From Xestospongia bergquistia (Eukaryota; Porifera; Demospongiae; Haplosclerida; Petrosiidae), in contig OZ014412.1 of NCBI GenBank assembly GCA_963965975.1, forward strand, positions 14,026,849 to 14,090,848: a DNA stretch of 64,000 bases, in the 5' to 3' direction. Below are positions 25,155-37,683 of the stretch, piece by piece (position 1 is the first letter of the stretch; the number at the start of each line of letters is the position of its first letter). The notes under the pieces were generated by a model. That model saw only the letters and a list, made by a program, of their open reading frames with translations, had not been told where the DNA came from and ran no database searches. Made by a program: the position numbers and the translations under genes.

Positions 25155-25563
25155 CCAGAAAAGCACCTTCAAGCGTGGACGTTTTTATCAGCCACACCTA
25201 CTCAACTAATTTTTGTCGAGAAACTCTCATCAGTCAACAGAAAGTAGAACTTTGAGTATACTGTTGTAGCTCAGTCAGTACTTGATAGCAACGACCATAG
25301 TTCTCTTGCTCAGCTTTGTTCTTCAAGGAGTTTGAGGAACTGGATGAATTTACATGATACTTGTCCGCCCACCCATGCTTCCGAATTTTTTTTTGAAAAG
25401 ACTGTCGCTGCTCAGAGGAGCTTTCTGAATCTTTTATAATTCCTTAAATGTGTTTGATAACAGCGAAATTCATTTCAGTATTTTAGAAATGCCAATTCTC
25501 TTGGTAGTTTATCCTGCTAGATACGGCCGAAAGTGATATGTCCGTTCTTGTGTAATTTACTCT
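25155..25563. repeat. Right terminal inverted repeat
   Basis: Reverse complement of the left TIR at 16913-17330. It ends in ...GTGTAATTTACTCT at 25563. Confidence 0.7.
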
Positions 25564-26220
25564 CTATATATAATAATTGTAAAACGTTAATATCATGGTA
25601 TCATTGAGTCATTTAATATCTTCAATTTTAATTTTTTAAAATAAGTCAAATAGCAAAAATAAGAATAGTTTGAAAATTCACTAAAATCAAAATACAAAGA
25701 AAAATAATGCCTTCACAAAAATACATTTGTAGCAAAGAATGAGTAATAATCATTAATAATGTTACTATTGCTAAGAAAAATAGAATTATCTATTATCTAA
25801 AAAAAGAGAGAAACATCTTATAATATTTAGTTGATTATAAACAAAATGTGTGTAAACAAAATATCAGATGCATTGTATAGATTTTAAGTTGTTTCTGCAT
25901 ATGTATAATAATACAGTATGTTATTTGAAAACATTATCTATTGTTTTCAATCAAATTAATTAATTTTGTAAATTAATAAGCTTGTGATTACTACTGAGCC
26001 ATATCCAATTAACTTAGTGAAATTAGGCGCAAAATGCTGAACCATGAATGTTAATTATGATATGAGTGTACAAATTAGTTCATATTACAGCTTATGCTCT
26101 TTACATACAAATATAAATTGGACTTCATTCATGTGACTAGTTACTAGTATGACTACATGTAAGATACAAGTCATTGAAGAGAATATTTCACTTTTAATTC
26201 TAATTATAGTCTTTATCTCA
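25564..26220. other. AT-rich spacer, no gene seen
   Basis: No ORF or repeat that could be supported. Confidence 0.5.
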
Positions 26221-27435
26221 GGTTAAAGTTATTGCTTCTCTAAGATGTATGAGGTGTAGTCCCTTCACCTGCAAAAACAAAGAGAGATTTTGTTAATATA
26301 TATATATACAAGTTTTGAACACTTCTTCATTACAATTAATTTATGATAACTATTATATTTATTATGCAAACAATAGCAGTGACCAATTTTGTTGAATGTA
26401 TGGTTTACAATAGCTACTGTCAACTAAACTACTTACATATTTTAATTTTTTGACTAATTTCAAGAACAAGAGCTTTCTTCTTAAATGGTCCCTCTATGAT
26501 ATCAAGAATATTTTCCCATGTAGCAGGAGTTGGTTCGTTATCCAACTAGCTTTGTAACATTTTTGACATCTTAACTTGATTTGAAATTGGGGAAGTGTAC
26601 AAAATGTCAATGGTGTCCACATCCACTCCTAGTAGATCACCAATCTCTTGCCATTTCACAGTATTGGATAAAGAAATTTCAATAATTCAATAAAATGTAA
26701 ATAGAGAAAATAAAAGTCATAGTGTGTAAGGCTAAACACCGAACAATGTGATTGATTGGAATATAAATGTACTTCCTTTTTCTGACAATCCAACCAAAAA
26801 TATCAGTCTAGTCACAGTTGGTGTACAATAATTGTTATTGGAGATGAGAAAGACATATTTATAACACACACACACACACACACAGACATACATATTTACA
26901 TAACTATTACACTACCATAAGAAACATAATTGTGCTAACCATTTTCCTTCTTCATTGTAGTAGTGTCTTTTTAGATCCACGCATTCCTTTACTTTATATA
27001 TCAAGAAACGTTCCAAGAACAAGAAGGGAGGGCTTGGGATATGAACACTTAGTGTAAATTTGGCGCAAATCAGGCTGATCTGTGGACGTTAACGAGCGAA
27101 AAGAAGACTCAAGTAGTTGTAAATTGGTAATTTGTCGCCCTGCAGGGGCTCCAATCTCTCGACCTTTAAAAATAAAATAAATTTTTGGCCTGTCGTCAAG
27201 CTTCTCATTTAACTTTTGCGTGAGAATATTAATTGGACTGTAGTGTATTATTGCCGGGGCAATATCTAGAAAGGCTGCTTGTGCTGTGATGATGTGTAGG
27301 TGGTGGGAGATTTAATAACAATTTTAGAATAGATGACTTTCCTGTCCCAGGTACTCCAGACAGTGATAACTTTGAGTATTTACATCGAATTCGACCTTAT
27401 TTCAGTGCCTTATGAAGTAAACCAGTATAATCTAT
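26221..27435 (-). pseudogene. Truncated copy of the ROC-COR-Death gene
   Basis: The minus strand carries two blocks homologous to the gene at 40.9-47.1 kb. The first (27435-27000) has the P-loop SLSGVPGTGKSSILKLL, then jumps after LPPPTHHHS directly to a region equivalent to QAAFLDIAPAI and LTQKLNEKLDDRPK, skipping about 190 residues. The second (about 26680-26445) is a Death domain (KWQEIGDLLGVD, NEPTPATWENILDIIEGP) with an in-frame TAG just before LDNEPTP. The COR region is missing. Stops and the deletion rule out function. Nucleotide identity in the ROC part is high, so the duplication is fairly recent. Confidence 0.75.
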
Positions 27436-28481
27436 AAAACAAAAGAGAAAAGAATTATGTAACTAACTAGTACTGTGATACTGTATAACATTCTATGTTA
27501 GCCTTCAAACTGGTACAGTAATACATAATAAACGATATCATAACATTATACTCTATGAGTTCATGTGGTTAATGTATTAAAACAATGGAATGTCAATTAT
27601 CTTCAAAGACTATTTATGATAGTAATCTTTTATGTGCAACAGTTAAAACAATGATTTCTTAACTTTCAATAATTTTACAAAAGTATCAGTAGTTAATAAT
27701 TTGTATGATCTGTATTAATACAGTATATTTTCATATAACTACTTTCAATATAATCTTTACATACCCGTGCAGGAAAAGCATCCGTCGAAGCGCGCTTATA
27801 CGCGTCTAAAGGCGAAGGAATCAGTCGCCTAAAATCGCGTTCCAGCATAAAAAACTTAAATACCCGCGCAAAAAAAATCGCATTTTATCGCCTACCATCA
27901 CTAATCATCGATATCTCAAAAAACGCACAAAAACGCACGTTTACTGGAGATATTCTAACTAGATCATAGATGATGGTGGTTGTCTTAAAATATAAGACCT
28001 GCATCAGTGAAGAGAGAAAATTGTTTTGGTTAATGTATTTGGTTCTTTATACTGGATTAAAAATGATTGAATAAAGACAAAGTCGCTAATCTGACTTGGA
28101 TACTAAAAGCTGATGTATCATTCACTATGAATTATATGTAACAAACATTTTTGTTAAGTAATAAACAAACCATAAAACAAACAATTATCATTATTGATTC
28201 TAAAACTCTTAACAAAACAATCATCAGTTTTTAATTGCAAATTTTCTTTTTCATAGCTCTAATGTTTCGGCATTTAGAGTTCATGTTTTTGTTCAACATT
28301 GTTCCCCACCTCTTTAGCTCTAATTCTCTTGTCATCATGGGGTACTTGTAATCAATATGCACTGTAGAAAAATTACTAATGGTTACAGTCAGTTTTATTT
28401 GGTGTATTACCTCACCCATATTTTGTACACTACTGTTACCTATTGGATGCTTTACGTATCTTACACTCAAGCAAGATCACA
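27436..28481. other. Spacer with a CpG-rich patch
   Basis: Most is AT-rich. The stretch at about 27765-27960 is unusually rich in CpG (GAAGCGCGCTTATACGCG, GGCGAAGGAATCAGTCGCC, TACCCGCGC), unlike its surroundings. It could be a promoter remnant of the Roco copy just downstream on the minus strand or part of an unknown element. No gene is supported. Confidence 0.35.
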
Positions 28482-29537
28482 ATGGACAGTATTGACAATG
28501 CAGAACGATATCTACATCTATTTTATACTCAATGTCATGACCTATATGGCACATTGATTCTTTAAAGAGGTTTTCTATTTTATGGCATAAAATTATTCAG
28601 GAGACAATTTTTCTACCATGAATGTGCATCTATTGAAACTGGGGCTCTTTATGGGCCTACTCAGGTTTTTTTTCGAAGGAATGAATGGCTACATTAAAGG
28701 CTTTTTTCATGGAACTAGAGAAATGAATAAACAGACATTAACATTCAAGCAACTTGTTCACACATTCAAACATACAAAAGTATTATGTATATATACATAA
28801 TATTATTGTGTGTTTGAATATGTAGTTATGATTTTTGTCCTTAGCTAGTATTTGCAAATACAATGACACAATTGCTACCAAACTCTACTGAGTGCCAAAG
28901 TTCTTAAGCTAAGCATATGCTTGATTCTTTACTAATGAAGAAGAGGCGACTAAATATTTTTTCTGTACACTTCATTATAATTTTTAGGTTTAAGAAAACA
29001 GCTGTGAACAAAGAGGGAAAAATATTCATTGTTGAGCAGGTGTGTCTGTTCTATGATGTAAATGTTGATAACCTAATAAAGGCAGCTTTGCAGTCAGATG
29101 CATATCCATATCTCCATGAAGAAAATTTTGAAATGTATAACTTCTTTCGATGCATGGTGAACAATACACTGTTTTATGCAGCTGAGTACCAACGTGTAAC
29201 CAAGCAATGTAGTTTAGTTATAGCTTATCAAGCTGGTCACAGATTACTGTTTGGAAACATTTGTTACTTTGTTCGAGTTTATAATAATGTCTATGCTATT
29301 GTTAAAGTTTTGAAAGTCCTTGATACATGTCACTCTTTTTTTAACTTACCCCACTATGCTTTAGATTATAATATCAGTAGAATACTGCCTGTCTTGGCAA
29401 CAGAAGAATTACATGTTACTAATGTTGCTACTATTGTTCAAAAATGTTTATATGTTTGTGTGCTACCACATGCATATATATGTATTCCACCAAATGTTCT
29501 TCTCCATCTTCCTCCATGTAGAAATATAGAATGCTGA
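28482..29537 (+). pseudogene. TNP2/DUF4218-like transposase C-terminal relic
   Basis: Plus-strand blocks read MDSIDNAERYLHLFYTQCHD-LYG, then NVHLLKLG near 28621, FFFEGMNGYIKGFFHGTREM (28670-28732) and a long ORF to 29537 with GNICYFVRVYNNVYAIVKVL. The series 'LYG ... NVHLL ... FEGMNGYIK ... HGTR' is the pattern of the DUF4218-like C-terminal domain of TNP2/CACTA transposases. Stops and frame changes interrupt it between 28550 and 28620 and after 28800. No N-terminal half was found upstream. Confidence 0.5.
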
Positions 29538-32500
29538 TATTTCAGAGTCAAAGAGAAACAATGGTTAACCCTTACATCACTGAAGTTGGTCAAAGCTGCT
29601 ACTTGACCAATTACAACAAAATCCATTTTTTTATCATCTCCAATATATTTATACTGTAACTCTTGTATTAGTCAGAAGTGATGGTTGTACAACAAGGTTG
29701 TTGTTTGTGTCCTAGTCAACAATACGATGATTTGTAGCAAATTATTGTATTTTTAGTTACTCATTTACATCAATGTTATGAGCATCAGAGCAAAAGTGGG
29801 TGGTACAATAACTGTACAATTAAATATCTGAGAAGAGTTGTGAGTAAAAAATTGCTTTCATTTTCATCATGGATTGTACTTCCACCAATCACCACTTCAC
29901 CACCAACTGAATGTTATTGTGTTACATTTTTAAAGCTTGTAGTCAATAATATATGTTCTAATATGAGAGATTTTTTTACAAATTTTCTAGGGACATAATA
30001 TCAACAGGATAAGTTCATAGTCAGATTTATCATAGAATATTAATTGATCTTTGTAAAATATAAGCTGTAACACAATACTACTTTTTGTGTTGTCACTTAT
30101 GACAATGGTAGATCTAAAGATGTACTTCATAATAATACATTTAAGTGTTAAACATTTCTGCTTAACAATTAGATTTTTAAAGGTAAATTTGCAAAATGTG
30201 TTTGTCAAGTATGTAACAGTGACGTATTCAATTCACATGTAGTAATAATATAGACACAGTTTGTATTGTCTCTGTTAAAATTTTTAGGTTTATTTGTTTA
30301 TTTTTTGATAAATTTTAAATGCAATACTTTTTTTTACTAAGGAGATCCTTCTATGATATATGTATAATTACGTTTCTATACATTTCTATGTGGAAGTATC
30401 TACAGCTACCAAAACCCACAATCCGATTCATATGCTTAATTATCATACATGATATCAGACAATGATATGCTTTTGAAATGCATATATTAGATAATTTAGA
30501 CAACACAAATATATTAAAATAGATCTACAGCAGTGGATCACTCGTTTGGATTTTGGATATTAAGTAATAAGGTTATACAACCAAATGATGTTTGGTTCAC
30601 AGCAGTACTACTTAGGCACAATAAACTGACTAACACTGAAAGTCCTTACAGTTGATGATAATACACAAAAATATACTAATTATTATGGAAGCAATCAACA
30701 TAAATGCAACTATAATAATATTCAATGCTTCTATAATTAACTGTATAAGTTTGAGTATTATCTTGAATTTCACAAGCTTATAGTAATCATGTAATTATAA
30801 TGAACTAGCAGATGTAGTATACTGGAGGTCTTGGAAGTTCAAGATAATACTTATAATGTTGTGAATATTATCATCAATGAATAGTTGATGTTGTATCAAT
30901 GGTAGATATAATAATTATTTGAATAAATAGTCAAATCTGATCAAGCCAGACATTCCAGCTACTCCCTTCTAATTAACTATGTAAATAGTACATAAAACAT
31001 GATCTGGTTATTTCCAAACAAGTTTTCAATTGTTAGGAGACATTATTCTTAATAATTATTGGTAGGTGTGTTCTAAATAATAATTATTAATGTTTTCTGT
31101 TACTTCATATTAGTTACAACTTGCCAATAAAATTATTTCATTTAAGTTACAAATATATAAAAAATAAATCTCCAAAATTACAGGTTGAAATTAATGATAC
31201 ACTGGATGAAGATACATACATTATTATGACACCACAAAATTAGTACCAGCATATCTAAAATGAAATCATTGAAGCAAACAAAAAACCTATCAAAGGTATT
31301 CATTCTTAGAGGCTCATCTCCATGTTATTGAAAATATGTGTAGTAAAGAAATAATTATTGTTGAAGTGTTTTTATAAAATATGTAATTTATTTACTATTA
31401 CATTATACATACTAATGAAGATACAAAATTATGATAAAGCATAAAAATTAAAATTCAACAAATTATAAGTTAATTACAAATTATTACTATGTATATCAGA
31501 GAAAATAAGTACTTTTCTTCACAATACAAGGATTTTACTATTACTTCATATAAGATCTCTCACTATGCACATATGCATGGCATATATTTTGTTGAATACA
31601 TTTTTTAATCCTTAATGAAAATCAAAAGTCAAAAGTAATATAAGTATTGTACAAATCATCCAATTACATACATTAACTATCACCTGCTTATGTTAGTAAA
31701 TGAATTTCATATCATATGTTTCAAGCCAGGACTATCCTTTGTCATTGTTATTGTACATTTACACATTTTTTTCATAACAATTTTGGGCTGTAAATTGAAG
31801 TTAATTATAGCTTGTATAAATCTAGTGCATGGATTGGCAACATAAACAACTGCATTTACTCAGTATTCTCTATTAACCATCACTTGTAAGCTAAATAATA
31901 AATGTATTGTTATAATTTTATGTGACTGCCTCCAGGTGTATTGTTTAATTTCAAACAACCAGTAGGGCTTTCTCTCAAAGATATCAACTCCCGCAGCTCT
32001 CATATCTATTCTACAATTGCAACAGCAATCTGATCTAGAAATCCTTATTTACTTGTGTACTCTTTGATCAAATGAAAACTATAACAGTATACCACATCAA
32101 ATTTTATTACTAAACTTAAGAATATGGGGCTTGATTTGTAAATATCTCGTCATATACAAATTTTGTCACTAATGGTGTCCCTTAATTATTCTTTTTATTT
32201 ACATAGATGATGTTACTAATCTTCCATTCTCTTTTGAAAGCAAAATATACATCTATATGTTGATGACATAAATTTATAGAAAGAAATAGAGTCACAGAAC
32301 TTTAAAATTAACTTCATATGATATTAATTTTATTAATAATAATTATTATTGCATGCTAAAAAATTCCCATAGTATGAATTATCCTTAAATATTTCACTCA
32401 GTCTCTACTTAAATAAGACTGTCCTAGAAGAAGTCAGTAACATTAAATGTCTTGTATACTTTTTATGTATCTTATATATTTCTAACTTGAGACCAAATTT

Positions 32501-33408
32501 ACCTTATACTGTTCATATTACAACTCCTATTTAAAATAGAACATTGAGCTACATAATAAATTTGTATGTAAACATTGTTCTCTAAATTGACATACAAGTC
32601 ATACATATCATGATATATTATGTTTTTTAAATCTTCAACCTATTAAAAGTAAGGAGATTGTTTATCTAAATCATTACTATTTTCAAAATTGTCAATACAA
32701 TCTTGTTCACTACAATCTCTGCTATGTATTGTCCCTTGAATCACATTATAGTATTTGTAAATAGTTTTAATTCCATTTGTTAACTCTAACCTTCCTACTA
32801 CTCTTTAAATCCCTATAGCAGCATCATACAAAGCAAATAACACATTAGATCTAACATGTCATAGTATTAATAATAGTTATGTGTAGCATACAAACAATAG
32901 CAATTCAGGTATACAAACATTTAGTAAATTGAATTATTAATGCTAAGAAAATACAAATTGGGACTTTCATCGTAACAACTGTTTTATGGTGGCCAATAAT
33001 ATATGTTCTAATACAACAGGAGAGTTCTTTATAATTTTGTAGGATTATATTATCAATAGCAAAGATAAGCTTGTGCTCAGATTCTTTATATAATATCAAT
33101 TGATCTTTGTAAAATGTAAGCTGCAACACAAAGCTACTTTTCTGTAAGAGGAGTTGTCGCTTACAACAATGACAGATCTAAAGAATACTTCATGACAAAG
33201 CATTTAAGTATCAAACATTTCTGCTTGGCATTTATATTTAAAAAAGTGAATTTCCAGAGTGTGTTTGTCAAGCATCTAGCAGTGACTGATTTTCAATTCA
33301 TAGTAATACTATAGACACAGTTTATATTATCTCTGTTAAATTGCTTAAATAACTGGTTTATTTTTTTGACAAATTATAAATGCAATATTTTTTTCTGAGA
33401 TCTTCTAT

Positions 33409-33450
<42 letters not shown>

Positions 33451-34964
33451 TATTTATATATTAACACTTTATGTGGAATAGTACAGCTATCACAATCTGA
33501 CTTATATAGCTAATTATCTGTATTAGAAGATACATTAATACTAATGTATCCTATACGAAATAGATTTAATTGATAGACAAACGAAGTAGCAGATTTATTA
33601 ATATGTTGTACATATTTACTGAATTGACTATAGGTATTTTGTGTTAATAGTTGAAAAAATTGAGTCCTAGAACATGTGATTAAATGAGCACTGACAACAA
33701 TATATTATAACTAAAGCCAATGATTATTTTAATCTTTAACTATCTATACTTAGTGGAGTAATGCTCTGATAATTGGGTGACTGCCATGTTAAAATCAAAG
33801 AAAAAAAGCACAAACTTTATTTAATCTCCACATTAAAGACATCTACAACTATTCATCTTTGCAAATGTAGAAAGCAATCGATGCAGTTAACCTTTCATAA
33901 ATCCACATGGAGTTTTTGAGTAGGAATATTTAGTATATATAATATATGCACTGACACATGAAGACTTTACTAAGTATATAGGTCAATAATCAGTTGGTGA
34001 ATTACTCATTAAGACACTTTGCAATATATATGAAACAATGACCATTTTCCATATTGTTCTCTTCAGAGACTTGTTTTAAAGTCTAGCAGAGACTATTGGA
34101 TTTGCTGGAGTGACTATACTAGACAATGTGACAATATATATAATAGAGTGTATAGAGACAAGCAGACACTTCAGAAAACTGACAAAGACATTGGAGACTG
34201 CAAAAGAATTTTGAAGAACAGCTTAGATAAACTACAAATGCTAGTGGACACAGGGACAAACTGGAACAACAAAAGACTAGAACAGACTAGCAGAGACCAA
34301 TTAATAGAGTCTATATATGAACCTATGGAATTAGAGTATAATGTACAAGAAGAGAAATAGTAGAATGGAAGGCAATTAATTATCTAATTAATTATTATTA
34401 TTTTAGCTATTTTAACTTAAAGTTGTCCTCGACTTAAACTCATAGCTAAACCAAAACTACTTGATCATCATAATTATATGTCTTAATATAATACTCGAAA
34501 AAAAAAATTAATTGATTTAAAGAAAACATTAATTGATTTAAAGAAAACATTCATTTTTATACATAACATAAAATATTTCTTTATCTCTCAATACCTCAAC
34601 ATAGTAAAGCAGAGATGTAAAATACTTCAATATGACCAAGTAAACGTTGGTTCTTTAATCTCTATTAAATAATGTTCATGAAAATTAAAATTTGGTAAAG
34701 GTGAAAGAAGACCATCCTACACAAAATAGTAGTTAAGTAAAACTGTATGTGAAATAACTGAGTTGTGCATTAAATAGAACAATGATAGTGTAACCTTACA
34801 CAAAATAAATAGAACCATACAATATAATTTTTAAATGTACATGTACACTGTACAATTTAACATTAGGGTTGGGGTTTTCTTATTAAATTGGCACAAAGGT
34901 GGCACATGACACACATATGCATGCGTAAAGCCCATTTCTTATCATACATCATTTACCTCACATA
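29538..34964. other. AT-rich DNA with a diverged direct repeat pair and a TA microsatellite
   Basis: Segments at about 29935-30480 and 32990-33530 are diverged direct copies (shared AATTGATCTTTGTAAAAT, AAACATTTCTGCTT, GTGTTTGTCAAG, TAGACACAGTTT). A (TA)n run lies at about 33411-33446. A short ORF at 34148-34360 is Lys/Glu-rich with no recognised domain. No gene is supported. Confidence 0.5.
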
Positions 34965-36408
34965 ATGTATTAACATCTTCAATAAAAGGTCCAAGTATTG
35001 CAGAAAATCCATATCTTGTCAAGGTCTGAGATGTAACACAGGCAATTAACTGAATGGCTCTTTGTGAAGATCGTAGTTCTGGTTTAAGATTACCCAGGGT
35101 AAAGTAAAACATACCTAAATGAAATATATAATAAAAATATGGGGAATAGTACTAAAATATTAAGCATATGTACCTAACTTGTAAACACCAGCATGACTGC
35201 CAATAGGGTTACAAACTTCTACTTCATCAAAATATGCAATATTATTTGCAGTGCAGTGGTATCTTCTCTATACAAAGGGTGAGATTTATAACACGATCCA
35301 TCACAATAATCAGCTAAGAATCCTGGCTGGTGGCTGAGAATGAGATTTCATGACTTGTGAAATGACACTTTTATACAACAGATAAAGAATTGTACAAGTA
35401 GAAATTAGTATAAATATATTTTTACATTAACTGAGGGACATGTACATCAATAATCACCTCATCAAATATTTCATGATTACAGAGAAATGATTTAAGGCCA
35501 TCCAGTAAAGGAACGTATTGAAAAGTATCTTCCTTTTCTTTTAAAGTTCCACTCCTACAAGTGACCAATCTAGTACCTAAGACAATTGTTCTTGGCTCCT
35601 GCATATAATAACAAGCAATAATCACTTAATACAGTACTGAACACATAACTACATGAAATAATTATATTGTATTATTGCCTGGTACACAAACAGTGCCAAG
35701 AGAATGTACTGACAGGTGAGTACATGTACATGTATATTTATTATATGAACTTACAACTAGTCCAAAATGGTCTTTATAAAATTTAGTTTGAAGATATTCT
35801 GAATGCAGTGATTTGAAAGGATCTATATGTTCGAAGTAATCTGATAAAACAGGCTAGGTGATTTTTTCAGCAATAAGACCCATCAACTCAGCCTCTACAG
35901 AAATTTTAATATTTAACAAAGAATAATGTATCATATTTTGAACTTGTCTGATCGAAAAATTGATAGTAGTCTGAGTTAGCTTATAACATTCCTTTAAAGT
36001 CAACAAAAAAAGTGCAGCTGACTTCTGTAGATAGTCTTCAGTTGATATACCACCTGAAACATCAACATTATCTTCACTAACACTTGCAATGTCATCATCT
36101 TCATGATCAGGAAACGAATCAGTCATGCCATCGTGTATATAAATACTAACATTGTCCTCCATGTTATTGATTTCATTGGGAAGATAGGTAGATGTTCCTG
36201 CAATAATTTCTGATTGTGCTTCCTCCAAATTTGCATGCCTATGTTTTCTGTTCAAATGTGAGCAAATAGAAGCATATGTTCGAAAGGTTTGCTTGCAGCC
36301 TTCAACACCACATGTAAACAAAAAGTTCGGCTCATTAGAGTGAGATTGAAATGTGTGTCTTAAGAAAACTTTCCACTCTTTACAACAGAAACAGCAAAAT
36401 CTGCACAA
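34965..36408 (-). pseudogene. Third C2H2/TNP2-like transposase relic
   Basis: From an ATG at 36408 the minus strand encodes a zinc-finger region (CRFCCFCC, CGVEGCKQTF...HLNRKH), an acidic linker and SAALFLLTLKECYKLTQTTI. A TAG follows EKIT (stop at 35856-35854), with the same frame continuing to a donor at 35754. Further exons are EPRTIVLGTRLVTC...KEKEDTFQYVPLL (about 35602-35458), HPLYREDTTALQII / VEVCNPIGSHAGVYKL (about 35330-35175, with a one-base frameshift between them) and FYFTLGNLKPELRS...GFSAILGPFIEDVNTL (about 35112-34970). Everything past the fourth family block is missing. Splice sites are mostly intact, so decay was by point changes plus 3' truncation. It is divergent from the SAMD3-like ORF at 36.5 kb. 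Confidence 0.65.
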
Positions 36409-36499
36409 AAAAAGCCAAAAAGCTTAGTTTAGTAAAGTTCCTGATCCATTTCCAATACCTGCATTTCGTGAGTGAACAGAAGCCATCTTTAGACTTAAA

Positions 36500-37683
36500 A
36501 AGTTGACTAATGATGATAAAAAGTATGTAGTTCGTACTTTAGCTACAATGCTGCTAGTATACATACAACGACCTTCAAAGAAGGATTGTGAATCTGTAGC
36601 TAGGTCATTGTTAAGAAAGCATTTGTTTATAAAATAATATGTGAGTTCTTACAATTTATTCTACTGACTTCGTGTTATTTATATATTAGAACTTTTGGGC
36701 CGACTTTATTTATACAAGATGCCAAAATTGCAACAGAAATCCAACTTCTGATAAAAGAGATGAAGAAAAATCTCCACATTCAAAAAAGAAAGATTGACCA
36801 AGAAAAGCATGTTTATCCTTCCCTTGAAGTTTTAGAGTTTGAGGAAGACGAAGTGAGCCACAAAAGGAACTTGGGTCTTTTACAAAAAGAGATGGAAAAG
36901 GCAAGGTCAAATGTTGGCAAAATTGTCTCTCTGATGGCCAGGACATTTAAAAGACGACGAGAGTGGATCCTGTGTACGCAGTTTATGTAAGTTTTATACT
37001 GAATTGCAATGACTTTGCTAACCATTTCACAGGCTGCAGAAGAATTTAGCCTGATAATGCAGGTTGACAATTTATATGGCAGTTTATTTGAAGACAACTG
37101 GAAAAAATATTACCATGCAGTTATAGGTTATGCTCAAGCTAGTCTATCTTCATCTAAAGATCTAAAACATGCCCTCCGTTCTTTACACAATGATGAAAGA
37201 GTTGATGATGAAGGTAGAAACTCTTTTGTATATGTCTTATTCTTAGATTTCTTCAGATGCCCTAAGTATTTCTGCTCTAAGATGTTTGGGATATTTTCTA
37301 TCAACTAAACCAAAGAAAAAAGAATCCTTTAGCTCAAAAGTTGACATTCCATTTCTTCTTGTGGAAGTTACTGTGAGTATAACACATACTTATTGCACTT
37401 TATTATATATATATTATAGCGTGGAACTCCTGTAACTGAGGCTATAGATGAAGAAAATAATCATCCTCACATAATTCGATTCGTGGACACTGATTTGGAG
37501 TTATTACCACAAATTTTTATTGCAATAGAACAAGAGATTGTACTTGAATGTAAAGATATGAGTGGGCTATTTTTGCTCTCTTGACTTGTCACTATATCTT
37601 CAATATTGTGTATTTTCCAAGAGTAATGGATGTTTTGTACTTCATTCAAGATAAGATTTTGGGATTTGGTGACTCTTCAAAGC
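36500..37683 (+). pseudogene. SAMD3-like ORF of the divergent transposon pair, relic
   Basis: Plus-strand blocks in order are VVRTLATMLLVYIQRPSKKD, CESVARSLLRKHLF (36.53-36.63 kb), FWADFIYTRCQNCNRNP (from 36690), a coiled-coil-like LLQKEMEKARSNVGKIVSLM, ARTFKRRREWIL, AAEEFSLIMQVDNLYGSLF (after an intron ending at 37033), DALSISALRCLGYFL and RGTPVTEAIDEEN (after an intron at about 37371-37420). It ends in a frameshifted VYFPRVMDVLYFIQDKIL block. This order (RPSKxD ... RRxxIL ... acidic C-terminal domain) is that of sterile alpha motif domain-containing 3-like proteins in fish and cnidarians. The SAM domain itself is not visible here. At least two frame breaks show decay. Confidence 0.5.

Larger units (their letters stand above)
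16913..25563. mobile_element. 8.65-kb DNA transposon with long TIRs carrying the pogo-PHD gene
   Basis: The left end begins AGAGTAAATTACACAAGAAC and the right end, reverse-complemented, begins with the same 20 bases. Similarity continues inward through TATCACTTTCGGCCG, ACTACCAAGAGAA and GGCATTTCTA, and then more weakly for about 400 bp. Only one transposase-like gene lies between the ends, a pogo/Tigger gene at 19439. A hAT MITE and a Tc1/mariner MITE are nested inside and account for about 1.4 kb. The target duplication is unresolved because both flanks are TATA-like. That the TIRs belong to the pogo gene is inferred from position. Confidence 0.65.

Noticed and set aside
28231-28470. Minus-strand ORF with HIDYKYPMMTRELELKRWGTM, which first looked like a transposase block
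   Set aside because: The plus strand immediately downstream carries the clearer DUF4218-like series; this match is weak and on the wrong strand.
34148-34360. Plus-strand 70-codon ORF, Lys/Glu-rich, coiled-coil-like
   Set aside because: No domain, no neighbouring exon and composition possible by chance in AT-rich DNA.
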